A stretch of 64,000 nt of DNA from Mixophyes australis (taxonomy: Eukaryota; Chordata; Amphibia; Anura; Limnodynastidae): assembly GCA_036250195.1 (NCBI GenBank), contig JAVHZZ010000060.1, forward strand, positions 496,001 to 560,000. Reading direction: 5' to 3'. The notes beneath the pieces are model-generated. The model did no database searches. It had not been told where the DNA came from and saw nothing but the letters and a program-made list of their open reading frames with translations. The translations under genes were made by a program, and so were the position numbers. Positions 55,218-64,000 of the stretch are shown piece after piece (within the stretch, counting starts at the first letter, position 1; each line of letters opens with the position of its first letter).

Positions 55218-58200
55218 GTATTTTCTACATATATAACTTTCTAAAGATATAAGTCTTCCCATCAGTGGACTCTTCATTTTATATTTACTTATTTTACACC
55301 AATGGTATATGGTTGAGGTTGAAGCCATAGGTCCTGGTGGTGATGTGATGGTGGGTGGTCTACAGCAACATCAAACTGTGTGGTGTGGTAAGACAAAAAA
55401 TGAAATCCAGTCCCCTGGATGAGTGTAATTAAAATTATTGCCCCCTTGTTGTTCATAATTAATCCCTAAATGATTTTAATTAATATTAGTGCCCCCTTGA
55501 TGATTATAATTTATAATAGTGCCCCTTAATGATATAATTATTTTAGGGTTTCTCTCTTTTTTCGTCTCTCTTGTGTCCAGCACCTGTTCCCGCAGTGTGT
55601 GCAGGGAGGCTCCTGACGTGACGTAATAACGCTGTCAAACTTAGGGGAGCCGGGGGCCCCTGCATACAGTCACATCTGGGACTAGGTGCTGCTGGCAATT
55701 AAGATGGCAATTTTTAAAGGAGAACCCCGGCGTGATCTGTGTATCTGCTAAAATGTAACATTCTCAACTTGTATAAGTTAATGGTAGATGCAACTCATTT
55801 AGGAAATAGGACAGACTGTATAGGCGAGCATCACATATCTGGGGTTAACCATATTTACTTTTTATGTTCCCGGTTGTCTTAGGAGAGTGTATCAAGACCG
55901 CAGTCACCACCGCGGGTATTTTATATGGGCTCCAGCTCGGAGGTATTTTCTACATATATAACTTTCTAAAGATATAAGTCTTCCCATCAGCGGACTCTTC
56001 ATTTTATATTTATTTATTTTACACCAATGGTATATGTTTGAGGTTGAAGCCATGTGTTGAGAGACTTTCATTTTTAAAACCCATATACTTCCTCCTACAA
56101 TATGTTTGTAATGACAATTACTTTTACTGCCCCCGGTTGTCTTAGGAAGATGTACCAAGCGCCGGATCAGCACCTCCAGGAGTACATTTGGATTCCAGCT
56201 TGCGAGTAAGTATTGTCTAGGTATACAGCTTTCTAAACATATAAATCTTCCCATCAGCGGACTCTTCACAGATGGTATATGGTTGAGGTTGATGGGGCAT
56301 GTTAGCGGTGGGTGGTCTACACCAACAGCGAGCTGGGTGGAGGGCTGGAGCAAAGATGAAATCCAGTACTTCTAAGGTACCAGATGCAAACATCCGATCT
56401 CTATTATCTGTCTGCTAATATGGGTCATTTCTATATCTGACCTTGAGAAAACTATCCTGTTCAGTCGTCACAATGACCGAAATATACTGTCTCCCGTTTT
56501 CTTTCTTGTCCTGGATTCATAGAACTCCCTTCCACTTACTTGTATAAGTATGAATGGAAGAGGTGTAACATAATCTACAAGAGTAGATCAGTTAGATCTG
56601 AATATTCCCACCGGTCTGTGAGGTCATTTTGGTGAATGATGTTTGAGAACAGAGATGTCTCATGTTTATAATGACATTTACTTTTTCTGCATCCTGTTTT
56701 CTTAGTGTCGTGCACCAACACCGGATACAGCTTTAGAAAAATATCTTCTGAATTACACCTTTAAGGTATGTTCTAGATATACAACTTTTTAAAATATAAG
56801 TCTTCCCATCAGTAGACTCTCCATATTATATTTATTTGACACAGATGGAATATGGTTGAGGTCATGGACCTTGCTGGTTGGTGATGGTGGGTGGTCTACA
56901 GCAATGTGTACATATCAGATATCTATTATGCTCCTGTTAATATGAATAATTTCTATATCTGCACCTGATAAAACTATGCTGCCCAGTCATCACAATGTAT
57001 AAAATATTCTGTCTTCTTCTTACTCACCCACTTGTATGAGTATAAAAGGATGAGGTGTAAAGTAATCTCCTTCAGTAGATCATTTCGACCTGAATAGATC
57101 TGAGAGTTCATAAGGCCACTATGGGGAAAGATGTTTGAGAACAGAGATCTCACATCTATAATAGAGTTCTCTGGAATCAAATTGAATAAGAAAAGGTTCC
57201 GTACAGAGAGTGCTTGTTATGTGGCCATGGTGCACTGCTGGATGACTGACAGTGATGCCTCAATCCCTGACCGTGGTGATAGTATGGTGATGGTGATAGT
57301 ATGATGTTTAAGGGCAAGTTACTCCACCCAGTGCAGAAACACAGGGCCAGGCCAGTGCCTCCTATAGAGAAGCACATGGCAGCAATCTGCACCCAGGAAC
57401 TTCTAAGATAAGAGAATTATACAGGTCACTCTTTCTTGCTTTAAAGACATAAGAAATTGGGCAGTCAGGTGACATTTTTCGGACTTTGAGGTCATTACTC
57501 ATAAGATCTGGTTGACCTGCTGTCATCATATTGTGAATGTAGCAAAGGAGGCAGAGCTAGATTAAGGATTTGGGGGGCCCAGGGTACTTAAGAGAGGGGG
57601 GCCCTATGGTCTAACGTTAACAGCACAGTGCCATCATTCAGGGAGAGAGTTACTAAGTCACATAGTTCTAAACCTACTACAATAATACACTATTAAATGT
57701 CATGTATGTATGTATATATATATATATTAATAATGTAGTAATGTAGTAATCTATGTATGAAATGTAAAATTTACGTAAATTCAAATTTGCAATATCATCC
57801 TAGACCCTAGTAACTCCTATTCTTGTTATAACAATTCACTGGATTTTCTCTGTATTCATTTTTAAAACCCATATTCTCTCTCTGTAATAACATTTACTTT
57901 TTCTGCTCCTTGTTGTCCTATTAGTGCGCACCAAGACTGGAGTCACCGCCCCCAGGATTTTATCTGGATCACAGCTCGGAGGTATTTACTAAGATACAAC
58001 TTTCTAAAAATATAAGTCTTCCCATCAGTGACCACTTCACATTATATTAATTTTACACAGATGGAACATAATTGAAGTTGAGGCCATTGGGCCTTGGTGG
58101 TGGCGGTGGGAGGTCTAAAGCAACAGCAAGCTGGGTGGAGGGGTGGAGGGGTGGCGCAGAAAAATGGAATCCAGTTCAGATACCAGGTACAGCAGAGAAT

Positions 58201-60458
58201 ATGTGGAAAAATCAGATTTCTATTATGCTTCTGCTTATATGAGTAATTTTTATATCTGGGCTTGCAAAACATTTAGATTTCTGTTGAGAACATGACAAAA
58301 TATCCTACCCCACACTTGCTGCCTAGGTGTGATCTTTGGCTCAAAACTATCCTTTATTCCCCACATCCCATCTCTATCTCTCTGACCCCCTGACCAACAT
58401 TGCTGTGTGACTGGATCATATAGCCCACTGAGCACTTTTTACAGTTGCAATCTGACCAATATACAATATATAGCACTTAACCTCATGTATCAAACTTACA
58501 TTGTCCCATAGGTTGTAAGCTTGTGAGCAGGGTCCTCTTACTTGTCTGTCTGTATTACCCAGTACTGTTTTATTACTGTGTTTGTATCCATTTGTAAAGC
58601 ACTATGGAATATGCTGGCGCTATATAAATAAATGATGATGATGATAGTACCAGAGGTAGCAAAAGTCAACACAAAGCCCAGGAGTAGAGCTGGACATCGG
58701 GAAATCTTCTACCTCCTGATAAAATTGATCTCTTTAGGATCGAGTGTTTGATTCCTGAGGGTTTCCCATTTCATGCAACGTTTGTAAATATCTGCTAAAT
58801 TACACTATCAGTTACTCTGATATCCTACTATTAGTCTGGGGATGGTCTTCTCATTTGTTTGGTTCACGTGAAGTGCTATCCTGTTTTACGAGTACTAGGA
58901 ATGTATCTTTGGCTGTAGCTCCTAAAATTTCAGTCCATTATTGGTATTTGGCTTCCGCATGTAGATTAATGTAACAGACGCAACACAAATATAATCTGCC
59001 ATGTTTGTTAAACCATGCGCATGTCTTTTTGGCTTTGTCTACCTGTTTCTTTTATTAAGCTGACATTCTGCTATCTATATGTCCTTTGTTTCATTTCTGT
59101 CCAATGCCTTCTACTTCTACTACTAGGAATGTCTTGTTATGATTGGTTACTACAAGTTACAGCTCATCTGTGATATCTCCATCAGCTTAAAAAAACAAAA
59201 CAACTTAATGCACATGCAGCCCCAGGAGTGAATTGCGTAAAACTAATGGTTGCTTCATGGTTAGGATATTGTACCTGTGTACATGGTTTACCCCATTGTG
59301 TAGTCATTCTTTTCATATGCAAACATTTTATCAACAGTCAGAATTCTCAGCATCTGATGAAGTGAAGACAACTGAAGATGCTGGATGTGAAGTTCCCATC
59401 AATGAGGTATGGTGGCTTTTTGACTTCATATTTAGATGGATTCTATTATCCTCTGCAAAAGGTCTGATTGGAGGAAACAGATAGATCAGGGGGCGGCTTT
59501 GCTAAGTGCAGATAAGGCGCACAACTGTGTCTAGTTTTGCACTGTTATTTTAATGAGCTAGTTTGGGAGGAGAAGCTGCTTTTAGGGAAGCAACTGAATG
59601 TTTTGATGTTTGTATATGAGCCTTAGAGCTTCTGTAGTTCATCACATGACTTTATTAGAACACATAATGGTGAAGGAAGCTGGTAAAATTCATTATGTCC
59701 GCACAATTTGTGCTCTTTAATTAAGTTACATTCAGAGGAGGGAATTCAATTGACAGCATTACTCGTGAGAATAACGCGTTCCTTGCACTATTAATGTTAC
59801 TACGGTAATAGTGCACATTATTACCGTTAGTACGGTAATCTCAACATTGATTTTCGCTTGCAGCTCTAAATGCCTTGAGTAGAGAGCCGCGTTAAAATTA
59901 TCCTACTAACGATAATAGGGCGTGGGCTGCGTTATTCTCACGAGTAACGCTGCCAATTGAATTCCCCCATAGAACATCCAGGCCTGCGATAATAACTAAT
60001 CCTTGTTACATTTACTAAGATCAGTATCAGTTTTCTTAGCAGGCGTAGACTCAAACTTTTTTCCCCTACAGAATACACATGAGAAACAGACAGCAACAGA
60101 ACGTCTTCATGCTCTATGCAGCTTGGTCTCAGACTGTACACCATCCCCACCAGAAAGACCGCATGCCTCAATTGACAACATCCCTTCTTCCGTTCCCGTG
60201 GTCATCACTACATCACCGCAGGTGGACACAAGAGAGATCACCATCGAGAATGATGCACAAGCAGATTTTTCATTCTTCTGTTTGTGCTCATGGTGCTGCC
60301 TTCCAGCAGACCAGCAGCAGCGGAGGCAACAGCAAACATCTGGCCCCGGGAGATCTCGTCTTCAGTCCCTGTGGAGGTGGATTCGTAAAAGATGTGGAAG
60401 GGTGGTTTCTGCGAGCAACATCAGTGGAAACCAAGACAATGGCAGCGCTGGGAACTGA
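55158..60458 (+). CDS. Unrecognised multi-exon gene with tandemly duplicated phase-0 microexons (3' part)
   Basis: Seven exons on the plus strand, each framed by consensus splice sites: 55158-55217, 55883-55942, 56146-56205, 56706-56765, 57925-57981, 59338-59406 and 60072-60458 (the last to a TGA). The first six are 60, 60, 60, 60, 57 and 69 nt, all phase 0 at both ends, so any can be skipped without a frame change. The first five lie in related exon-plus-intron modules (acceptor tract ttgtcttag, and the intron words cttcccatcag and ggtggtctacagcaac recur after each). The encoded protein is a chain of Pro/Ser-rich 20-residue units followed by an acidic unit and a 128-residue C-terminus. The 5' end is not established (a candidate exon lies at 53637). 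I do not recognise the family and infer no function. Confidence 0.6.
55883..55942 (+). CDS. Microexon E2 (60 nt)
   Basis: Acceptor gttgtcttag, donor gtattt. It encodes ESVSRPQSPPRVFYMGSSSE, 17 of 20 residues as in E1. Confidence 0.62.
56146..56205 (+). CDS. Microexon E3 (60 nt)
   Basis: Acceptor gttgtcttag, donor gtaagt (strong). It encodes EDVPSAGSAPPGVHLDSSLR, a diverged version of the same unit. Confidence 0.62.
56706..56765 (+). CDS. Microexon E4 (60 nt)
   Basis: Acceptor ctgttttcttag, donor gtatgt. It encodes CRAPTPDTALEKYLLNYTFK. The sequence is far from E1-E3, but the flanking introns are clearly related. Confidence 0.58.
57925..57981 (+). CDS. Microexon E5 (57 nt)
   Basis: Acceptor gttgtcctattag, donor gtattt. 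It encodes CAPRLESPPPGFYLDHSSE, again the PP-G-F/V-(Y/H) ... SS pattern of the unit, one codon shorter. Confidence 0.6.
58480..58650 (+). repeat. Interspersed repeat tail (gcgctatataaataaatgat type)
   Basis: ttgtaagcttgtgagcaggg, tctgtattacccagtactgt, gtaaagcactatggaatatg and ggcgctatataaataaatga followed by (gat)n. A widespread anuran repeat 3' end, inside the E5-E6 intron. Confidence 0.8.
59338..59406 (+). CDS. Microexon E6 (69 nt)
   Basis: Acceptor ttttatcaacag, donor gtatgg. An acidic 23-codon unit, SEFSASDEVKTTEDAGCEV then PINE, not derived from the E1-E5 module. Confidence 0.58.
59738..59968. mobile_element. MITE with gggaattcaattgacagc ends
   Basis: The left arm (gggaattcaattgacagcat, tactcgtgagaataacgcg) is mirrored by the right arm (gcgttattctcacgagtaac, gctgccaattgaattccccc), about 40 bases each. 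It lies in the E6-E7 intron. Internal inverted words (actacggtaatagtg, gtgcac) add further hairpin potential. Confidence 0.85.
60072..60458 (+). CDS. Terminal exon E7: 128-residue C-terminus
   Basis: Acceptor tttttcccctacag at 60071, stop TGA at 60456-60458. Residues 1-70 are Ser/Thr/Pro-rich (NTHEKQTATERLHAL, SPPERPHASIDNIPSS). Then comes a cysteine cluster FFCLCSWCCLP (~77-87), a Gln/Arg stretch (QQQRRQQQ) and a basic, Trp-containing SLWRWIRKRCGRVVSAS. The Cys cluster followed by basic residues could act as a lipid-modified membrane anchor, which is inference only. No signal peptide or known domain was recognised, and no clear AATAAA was seen just downstream. Confidence 0.58.
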   Translation, partial: NTHEKQTATERLHALCSLVSDCTPSPPERPHASIDNIPSSVPVVITTSPQVDTREITIENDAQADFSFFCLCSWCCLPADQQQRRQQQTSGPGRSRLQSLWRWIRKRCGRVVSASNISGNQDNGSAGN

Positions 60459-61185
60459 GACATACCATCATGCGGCATACAGGGTGAGCTCATGTCTTGC
60501 ACTGAAGGGTTAAGTTGTTACATAGTCTGATTCTACACATACTAACCTAGGAAACACCTATATTGTACTGATGCACTATCCACAATGTTCTACACATATA
60601 TACACCAAGAAAATAATAATCAGATTCTGTTGGCTGAATCCCAAGGATTCAACTGAACACAAATCTTCCTAAACCTGCTAGGAATTATCCACATTTTAAT
60701 CCAAATTCAGGATTCTGTACATCAATATATTTTACATATAATACATTTTCCACATTTAGAAATATAGCTGTAACATAAGTCTTCTAGTTTTACTCTTTCC
60801 TTCACCATCAGCCATCTAAAGATACAATATATTTACATAAATTAGTGGTCTTAAGTATGGATTTAACCAAATCTACCAGAGATCTTTAATTCTTCATATA
60901 AAACCTGCACATACTACAAATGTATTAGAAACATGAAATTATCTGATAGAAGAGGACTAGTGACTGTATCCGTCAGTGCAAGACATTTCCCCTGTTCATG
61001 AGCACGGAAAGATGGACACTGTTGCTGATTTAACACCAGATGTTTCATATAGATATATAGATATATAAATATATAGATCTATTTGTTTAATTTAGATATA
61101 CAGATATAGATGTTTATGTAATATGCTTAAAATATTGGTAGTTACAAAAAAACAAAAAAAACAAAAAAATTATTATAAGAGTAAG
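60459..61185. other. 3' flank of the microexon gene, no feature recognised
   Basis: AT-rich sequence that would include the 3'UTR. Confidence 0.35.
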
Positions 61186-62316
61186 AGAGGGCTGGGATTA
61201 GAAGTGATATAAACACTGAGGGTGCATGTAGATGAAAAGGTTAAGGTGACTGGCGGGTCAGGTTCAGGGCAGGATCATGCGTCCTCCCTGGCAGGTCATC
61301 GAGTGTCCCCTGCACGATTGCCTCAAATTTAGTTGACCCAGGTCAGCGAGCAGGTCCAGTCGCGGTCGGCTGACTGTAGTTTGTTTACTTTAGCACTGTT
61401 GGTGGATGCGGGGACTGCGGCTCCTGGGCCGGGGAGCTCTCTTTTTGTTTCTCCCTCTGTAGGTTCGGCTGGTTGTGTGACATCAGGTCAGAGGTCTGGA
61501 CGTGCTTCTTATGCGGAAGCCGCATCTACGGCCATGGTGGGCCCGTCATCACGTGTGGAAGGTGGTAGTCGTGGATCAGTTGGTGAGCATGCCAGTAGGG
61601 TGTCTGGTTCTAGCTCTGATTCCAGCTCTTCTACCTCTGGGAGTGAGGTTCCGGCCAGGTCTGGGAGGGCAGACACAAGATTGATGAAGCTCCTGGAGAG
61701 GAAGTTGTGTAGTACCTGCCATAGGGCGGGGTTGGAAGGTGTTGGTTCCAATGAAGGAAGCAGGATATTGAGGGACGATGTGGTGCGCCGTTCCAATACA
61801 GCCGTCAGGGGGATATTAGGTGCCGGGTGTGTGGTAAGATAGGCACAGGTTGTTTTGTGGATATGTTTGCCATCACTAATAAGGCTACAGATGATTTGGC
61901 AGCATCAAGGTCACGCTCTGGCGTGTTGACGAGGCATATCGAGAAATTGTCATACCTGGTTATTGAAATTGACACTGTTGCAGGGTGTTGTAAGCTTCCA
62001 ATGGAGGAAGTTGCTAAGTTGAGGGGTGTGATTGATTCATTTCAGGGTGAGTGTAGGGTGCAGTAAAAACAGGTGCAGTCACTGCTTGGCCTGCTTAATT
62101 TTGCTTGTAGAGTGATACCCATGGGTAGGGTTTTTTGCCAGAAGTTAGAGAGGGCTACGGTTGGGATTACAAAAGCAAGGCATTTTGTGAGGATATCCAA
62201 GGAAATTAGAGATTATATGGCTATGTGGTGCATGTTCTTGGAAAATTTTAAATGAGTTTGAAGCTGCTTTGTTTCGGCTTGAGTGTGTAAAGGCTTTTTT
62301 CATGGCTTTCAGAAAT
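61186..62316 (+). pseudogene. Ngaro-like element B1: gag-like ORF fused to RT thumb by deletion
   Basis: Starts with a diverged A1-type leader (gtgatataaacactgagg at ~61206). A frame at 61333-61842 (169 codons) is Ser/Gly-rich with CSTCHRAGLEG near residue 129, positioned as ORF1/gag. It runs into 61827-62066 (KLSYLVIEIDTVAGCCKLP, then AKLRGVIDSF) and 62073-62255 (SLLGLLNFACRVIPMGRVF, then FVRISKEIRDYMAMWCMFL), which is the thumb/connection region of a Ngaro-type RT. The catalytic fingers and palm are absent, so a deletion joins gag to the end of RT. Stops at 61840 and 62064 break the frame. Confidence 0.72.
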
Positions 62317-62532
62317 ACAACAGAGGGATTGAATGAGACCGAGGTGATATAAACACTGAGGGGGCAGGCAGAGGAAAAAGTACAGGCATACCAGGAGTTA
62401 ACTTATCTGGGTTGTGGTAGAAATCTGAGTTATCCAATCAGTGGAGCCGGAAGGGGAGGGGTTTGCTTTCCTGAGGAGGCTTATAACATATAGGAAAAGG
62501 ATGTGACTTCCTCTTGCCGGATAGATTTGTTA
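62317..62532. repeat. Block A1 of the Ngaro-like terminus (matches A2 at 13096-13311)
   Basis: 216 bases, acaacagagggattg to tagatttgtta. Upstream of the ORFs here; between the direct repeats in copy A. Confidence 0.85.
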
Positions 62533-62819
62533 AGTGAGTATGGGCTCTCTGCTGTCCTGGTAAGTATTGCTACATAAAATGTTTTTTCACTGTGTTTTTT
62601 AACTGTGTTACACTGTTTTTGGTATTGCATTTATTGCTGTGATCGTGTTTATTTAAGTTGTATTTTCAGTGTTCTTTTCTTTTCACATTTGTTCCCAATC
62701 CATTCTCCTCCTTGTTTTCTCCACCTTATCTTCTTCCCCTAGTTCTTGTCCCTGCCTCCCCTACCTTTCCCCTCTCTCTTTTTCTTGTTTGTTTTTTGTT
62801 ACCTTTTCCTTCCCCCATT

Positions 62820-63086
62820 ATGCTCCGGGTCAAGAGAGTTAGTGTTCCAACCCACCGCCTCGCTGAGGCTTGTTCCCCCCCCTCGGCCCTTAGTAAGCGG
62901 CGAGCCCAGATCCGGGCCTCGCCGACGGGTGTTTCCTCTTCCCCCCTCTCGGGTAGTGGGGTGGGTGTCCCCGGCGGTTCCGCTGCGGCCGCGACGGCTA
63001 GAAAAGTTTCTGCGCATGCGCGACGACGCGTGCGAGTTCGCTCGCGCATGCGCGTCAGTCCATCCCGATTCCGGCGCCCATGTTAG
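62820..63086 (+). pseudogene. Ngaro-like ORF1 N-terminus, copy B2
   Basis: 88 codons from MLRVKRVSVPTHRLAEAC; the counterpart of 11237-11440. It ends just before the deletion junction. Arg-rich at the end. No domain recognised. Confidence 0.4.
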
Positions 63087-63137
63087 ATGCGGGCACTCCA
63101 GGAGCGCCCGTGGATGCCCCTGCAGCCCAGTAGAATT

Positions 63138-63414
63138 GACAAGGTTGTATAGGGATATGTCTCCTGCTCCCGGTGGTTATTGGCTTAGACATAGTAATGG
63201 TTTTCCCCTTACAAAGTTTCAATTTTCAGCGGTATTCAAAAATTGCGTGGTTAAGCTTGGTTTGAGTGCAGCGGACTATGGGACGCATTCCTTTAGGATA
63301 GGGGCAGCTACGGTAGCGGCAGAAGAAGGTGTGTCTGAGCAGAGCATTATGGCTTTGGGTAGATGGAAGTCTAAGTGTTTTAAGTGGTATGTCAGGCCAG
63401 CTGTGGCGCTCTAG
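63138..63414 (+). pseudogene. Tyrosine recombinase C-terminus, copy B2, open frame
   Basis: Same segment as 11552-11832 but without the nonsense codon: PAPGGYWLRHSNGFPL, THSFRIGAATVAAEEG, MALGRWKSKCFKWYVRPAVAL and the stop at 63412-63414. The open frame continues upstream through the deletion junction into leader sequence (to 62746), which is fortuitous. The N-terminal half with the first catalytic Arg is missing, so it is not an active enzyme on its own. Confidence 0.8.
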
Positions 63415-63668
63415 CCTTAGACAGGGCGATGTAATAAGGCTGACCTATGACGTTGCGTTGCTTACCTTGTTGAAAGGGAGCGCGGAGGGTTTTGCCATTT
63501 CTTTTCTCCGGGGGCCTGATTGGCGGTGGCACCCCGGGGTTTCCGGTTTTACCTCTGCATGGGTCACCCTGCGTTATGCGCGAATGTGGATTTTTTTTGT
63601 TTTCAGTATTAATTATGTTTTACGTTTTGCCATTTAATTTACTACTAATAAATTACTCCATGTTGCAG

Positions 63669-64000
63669 GTGTACGTCAGGATGGGAGGAGTATTTGACTG
63701 TAGGCCATTCATTTGTTTTTTGGGCTGGTAAGAGCGGCCCTGCTCATGATGTGAGCAAATTTTCCAGGGCGGAGTCAATAAGATGGATAGGTGTTAGGGG
63801 TATGCGTTGGGCATCTCTGTTGAAGATACTAAAAGACATCGAGAGTAGGTTTGGGCGCCCTTTAGAACTTGTAATTCACCTTGGGCGGAAAGACCTGGGT
63901 AAGTGGTCCAGTTTAGAGCTCATTGAACATATAAGATCTGATGTCGGGGCCATTAAGTTACATTGGCCAACAGTTCACCTTACATGGTCCGATATTATCC
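63669..64000 (+). pseudogene. SGNH hydrolase start, copy B2 (partial at the window edge)
   Basis: Follows tgttgcag at 63661-63668. One base is deleted before block I relative to copy A (gactgtaggcc instead of gactggtaggcc), in addition to the TGA. Block III reads HLGRKDLG instead of HLGGNDLG, so two catalytic-site positions are altered. Continues beyond the window. Confidence 0.7.

Larger units (their letters stand above)
55020..56246 (+). repeat. Right copy of the 1.23-kb segmental duplication (partner 9733-10960)
   Basis: Same sequence from gtattaatagtctctag to acatataaat. Here it is in its original-looking context: exons E1-E3 continue into E4 and beyond. Confidence 0.92.
62317..64000 (+). 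mobile_element. Ngaro-like element, internally deleted copy B2, running off the right edge
   Basis: A1 block (62317-62532), unique leader (62533-62579), then the same order as copy A: pyrimidine-rich leader, ORF1 start (ATG 62820), deletion junction at ~63138, recombinase C-terminus and SGNH start. It shares the deletion junction of copy A exactly, so both derive from one already deleted master. The window ends within the hydrolase. Confidence 0.78.

Noticed and set aside
60079..60513. 144-codon frame overlapping the E7 exon
   Set aside because: It is out of phase with E1-E6; only the frame of 60072-60458 is entered in phase 0 from the preceding exons.
61509..61796. 95-codon minus-strand frame opposite the gag-like ORF
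   Set aside because: Antisense shadow of a Ser/Gly-rich coding region.

Overview
This window is vertebrate nuclear DNA, most likely from a frog or toad (anuran). The inference rests on several things seen together: many copies of an interspersed repeat ending in 'ggcgctatataaataaatgatgatgatg' style tails (near 1.0-1.3, 2.8-3.1, 38.5-38.8 and 58.5-58.65 kb); KRAB-type C2H2 zinc-finger exons with the CSECGKCF / [10 protein letters not shown] linker style common in frog clusters; and DIRS, Ngaro-like, Penelope-like, Gypsy, L1, hAT and Tc1 elements side by side. I cannot name the species. There are no bacterial-type genes, operons, CRISPR arrays or recognisable tRNA/rRNA genes.

Layout. 0-10 kb: a hAT end at the left edge, MITEs, a 28-bp minisatellite, then a nearly full-length hAT transposon (4380-9733) with an 11-copy, 100-bp tandem array in front of a frameshifted BED-finger/hAT transposase. 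9.73-10.96 kb: a duplicate of part of a gene located at 55-56 kb, with three 60-nt exons. 11-14.7 kb: Ngaro-like retroelement copies (tyrosine recombinase plus SGNH hydrolase) with split direct terminal repeats. 15.2-17.2 kb: a Gypsy gag-protease pseudogene (minus). 20.8-24.4 kb: a dead zinc-finger fragment, a degenerate Ngaro RT/recombinase and a short L1 insertion with a 15-bp target duplication. 26.5-28.25 kb: a zinc-finger exon fragment and a dead Tc1 element. 29.2-32 kb: a Penelope-like element (minus). 32.03-36.47 kb: a structurally complete but internally deleted DIRS element (minus) with inverted ends and an internal complementary region. 37.3-42.1 kb: a KRAB-C2H2 zinc-finger gene on the minus strand, exon by exon, with a duplicated exon pair and an in-frame stop, interrupted by an L1 ORF1 remnant. 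42.7-44.3 kb: an L1 ORF2 remnant with a MITE inside. 44.3-46.4 kb: two tandem arrays flanking a probable divergent promoter. 48-54.9 kb: mostly MITEs and hAT fragments.

53.6-60.5 kb holds the most interesting host-like gene: a plus-strand series of small exons (60, 60, 60, 60, 57 and 69 nt, all beginning and ending on codon boundaries) followed by a 387-nt terminal exon ending in a stop codon. Five of these exons lie in visibly related exon-plus-intron modules, so the gene has grown by tandem duplication of a proline/serine-rich 20-residue unit. I do not recognise the protein. 61.2-64 kb: two more deletion-derived Ngaro-like copies, the second running off the right edge and sharing the internal deletion junction of the copy at 11-13.8 kb.

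Most recognisable coding sequence in the window belongs to mobile elements, nearly all of it broken. The possible host genes are the minus-strand KRAB zinc-finger gene (probably a pseudogene) and the plus-strand microexon gene. All coordinates and splice sites were read by eye; family names come from recalled motifs and no database search was run.
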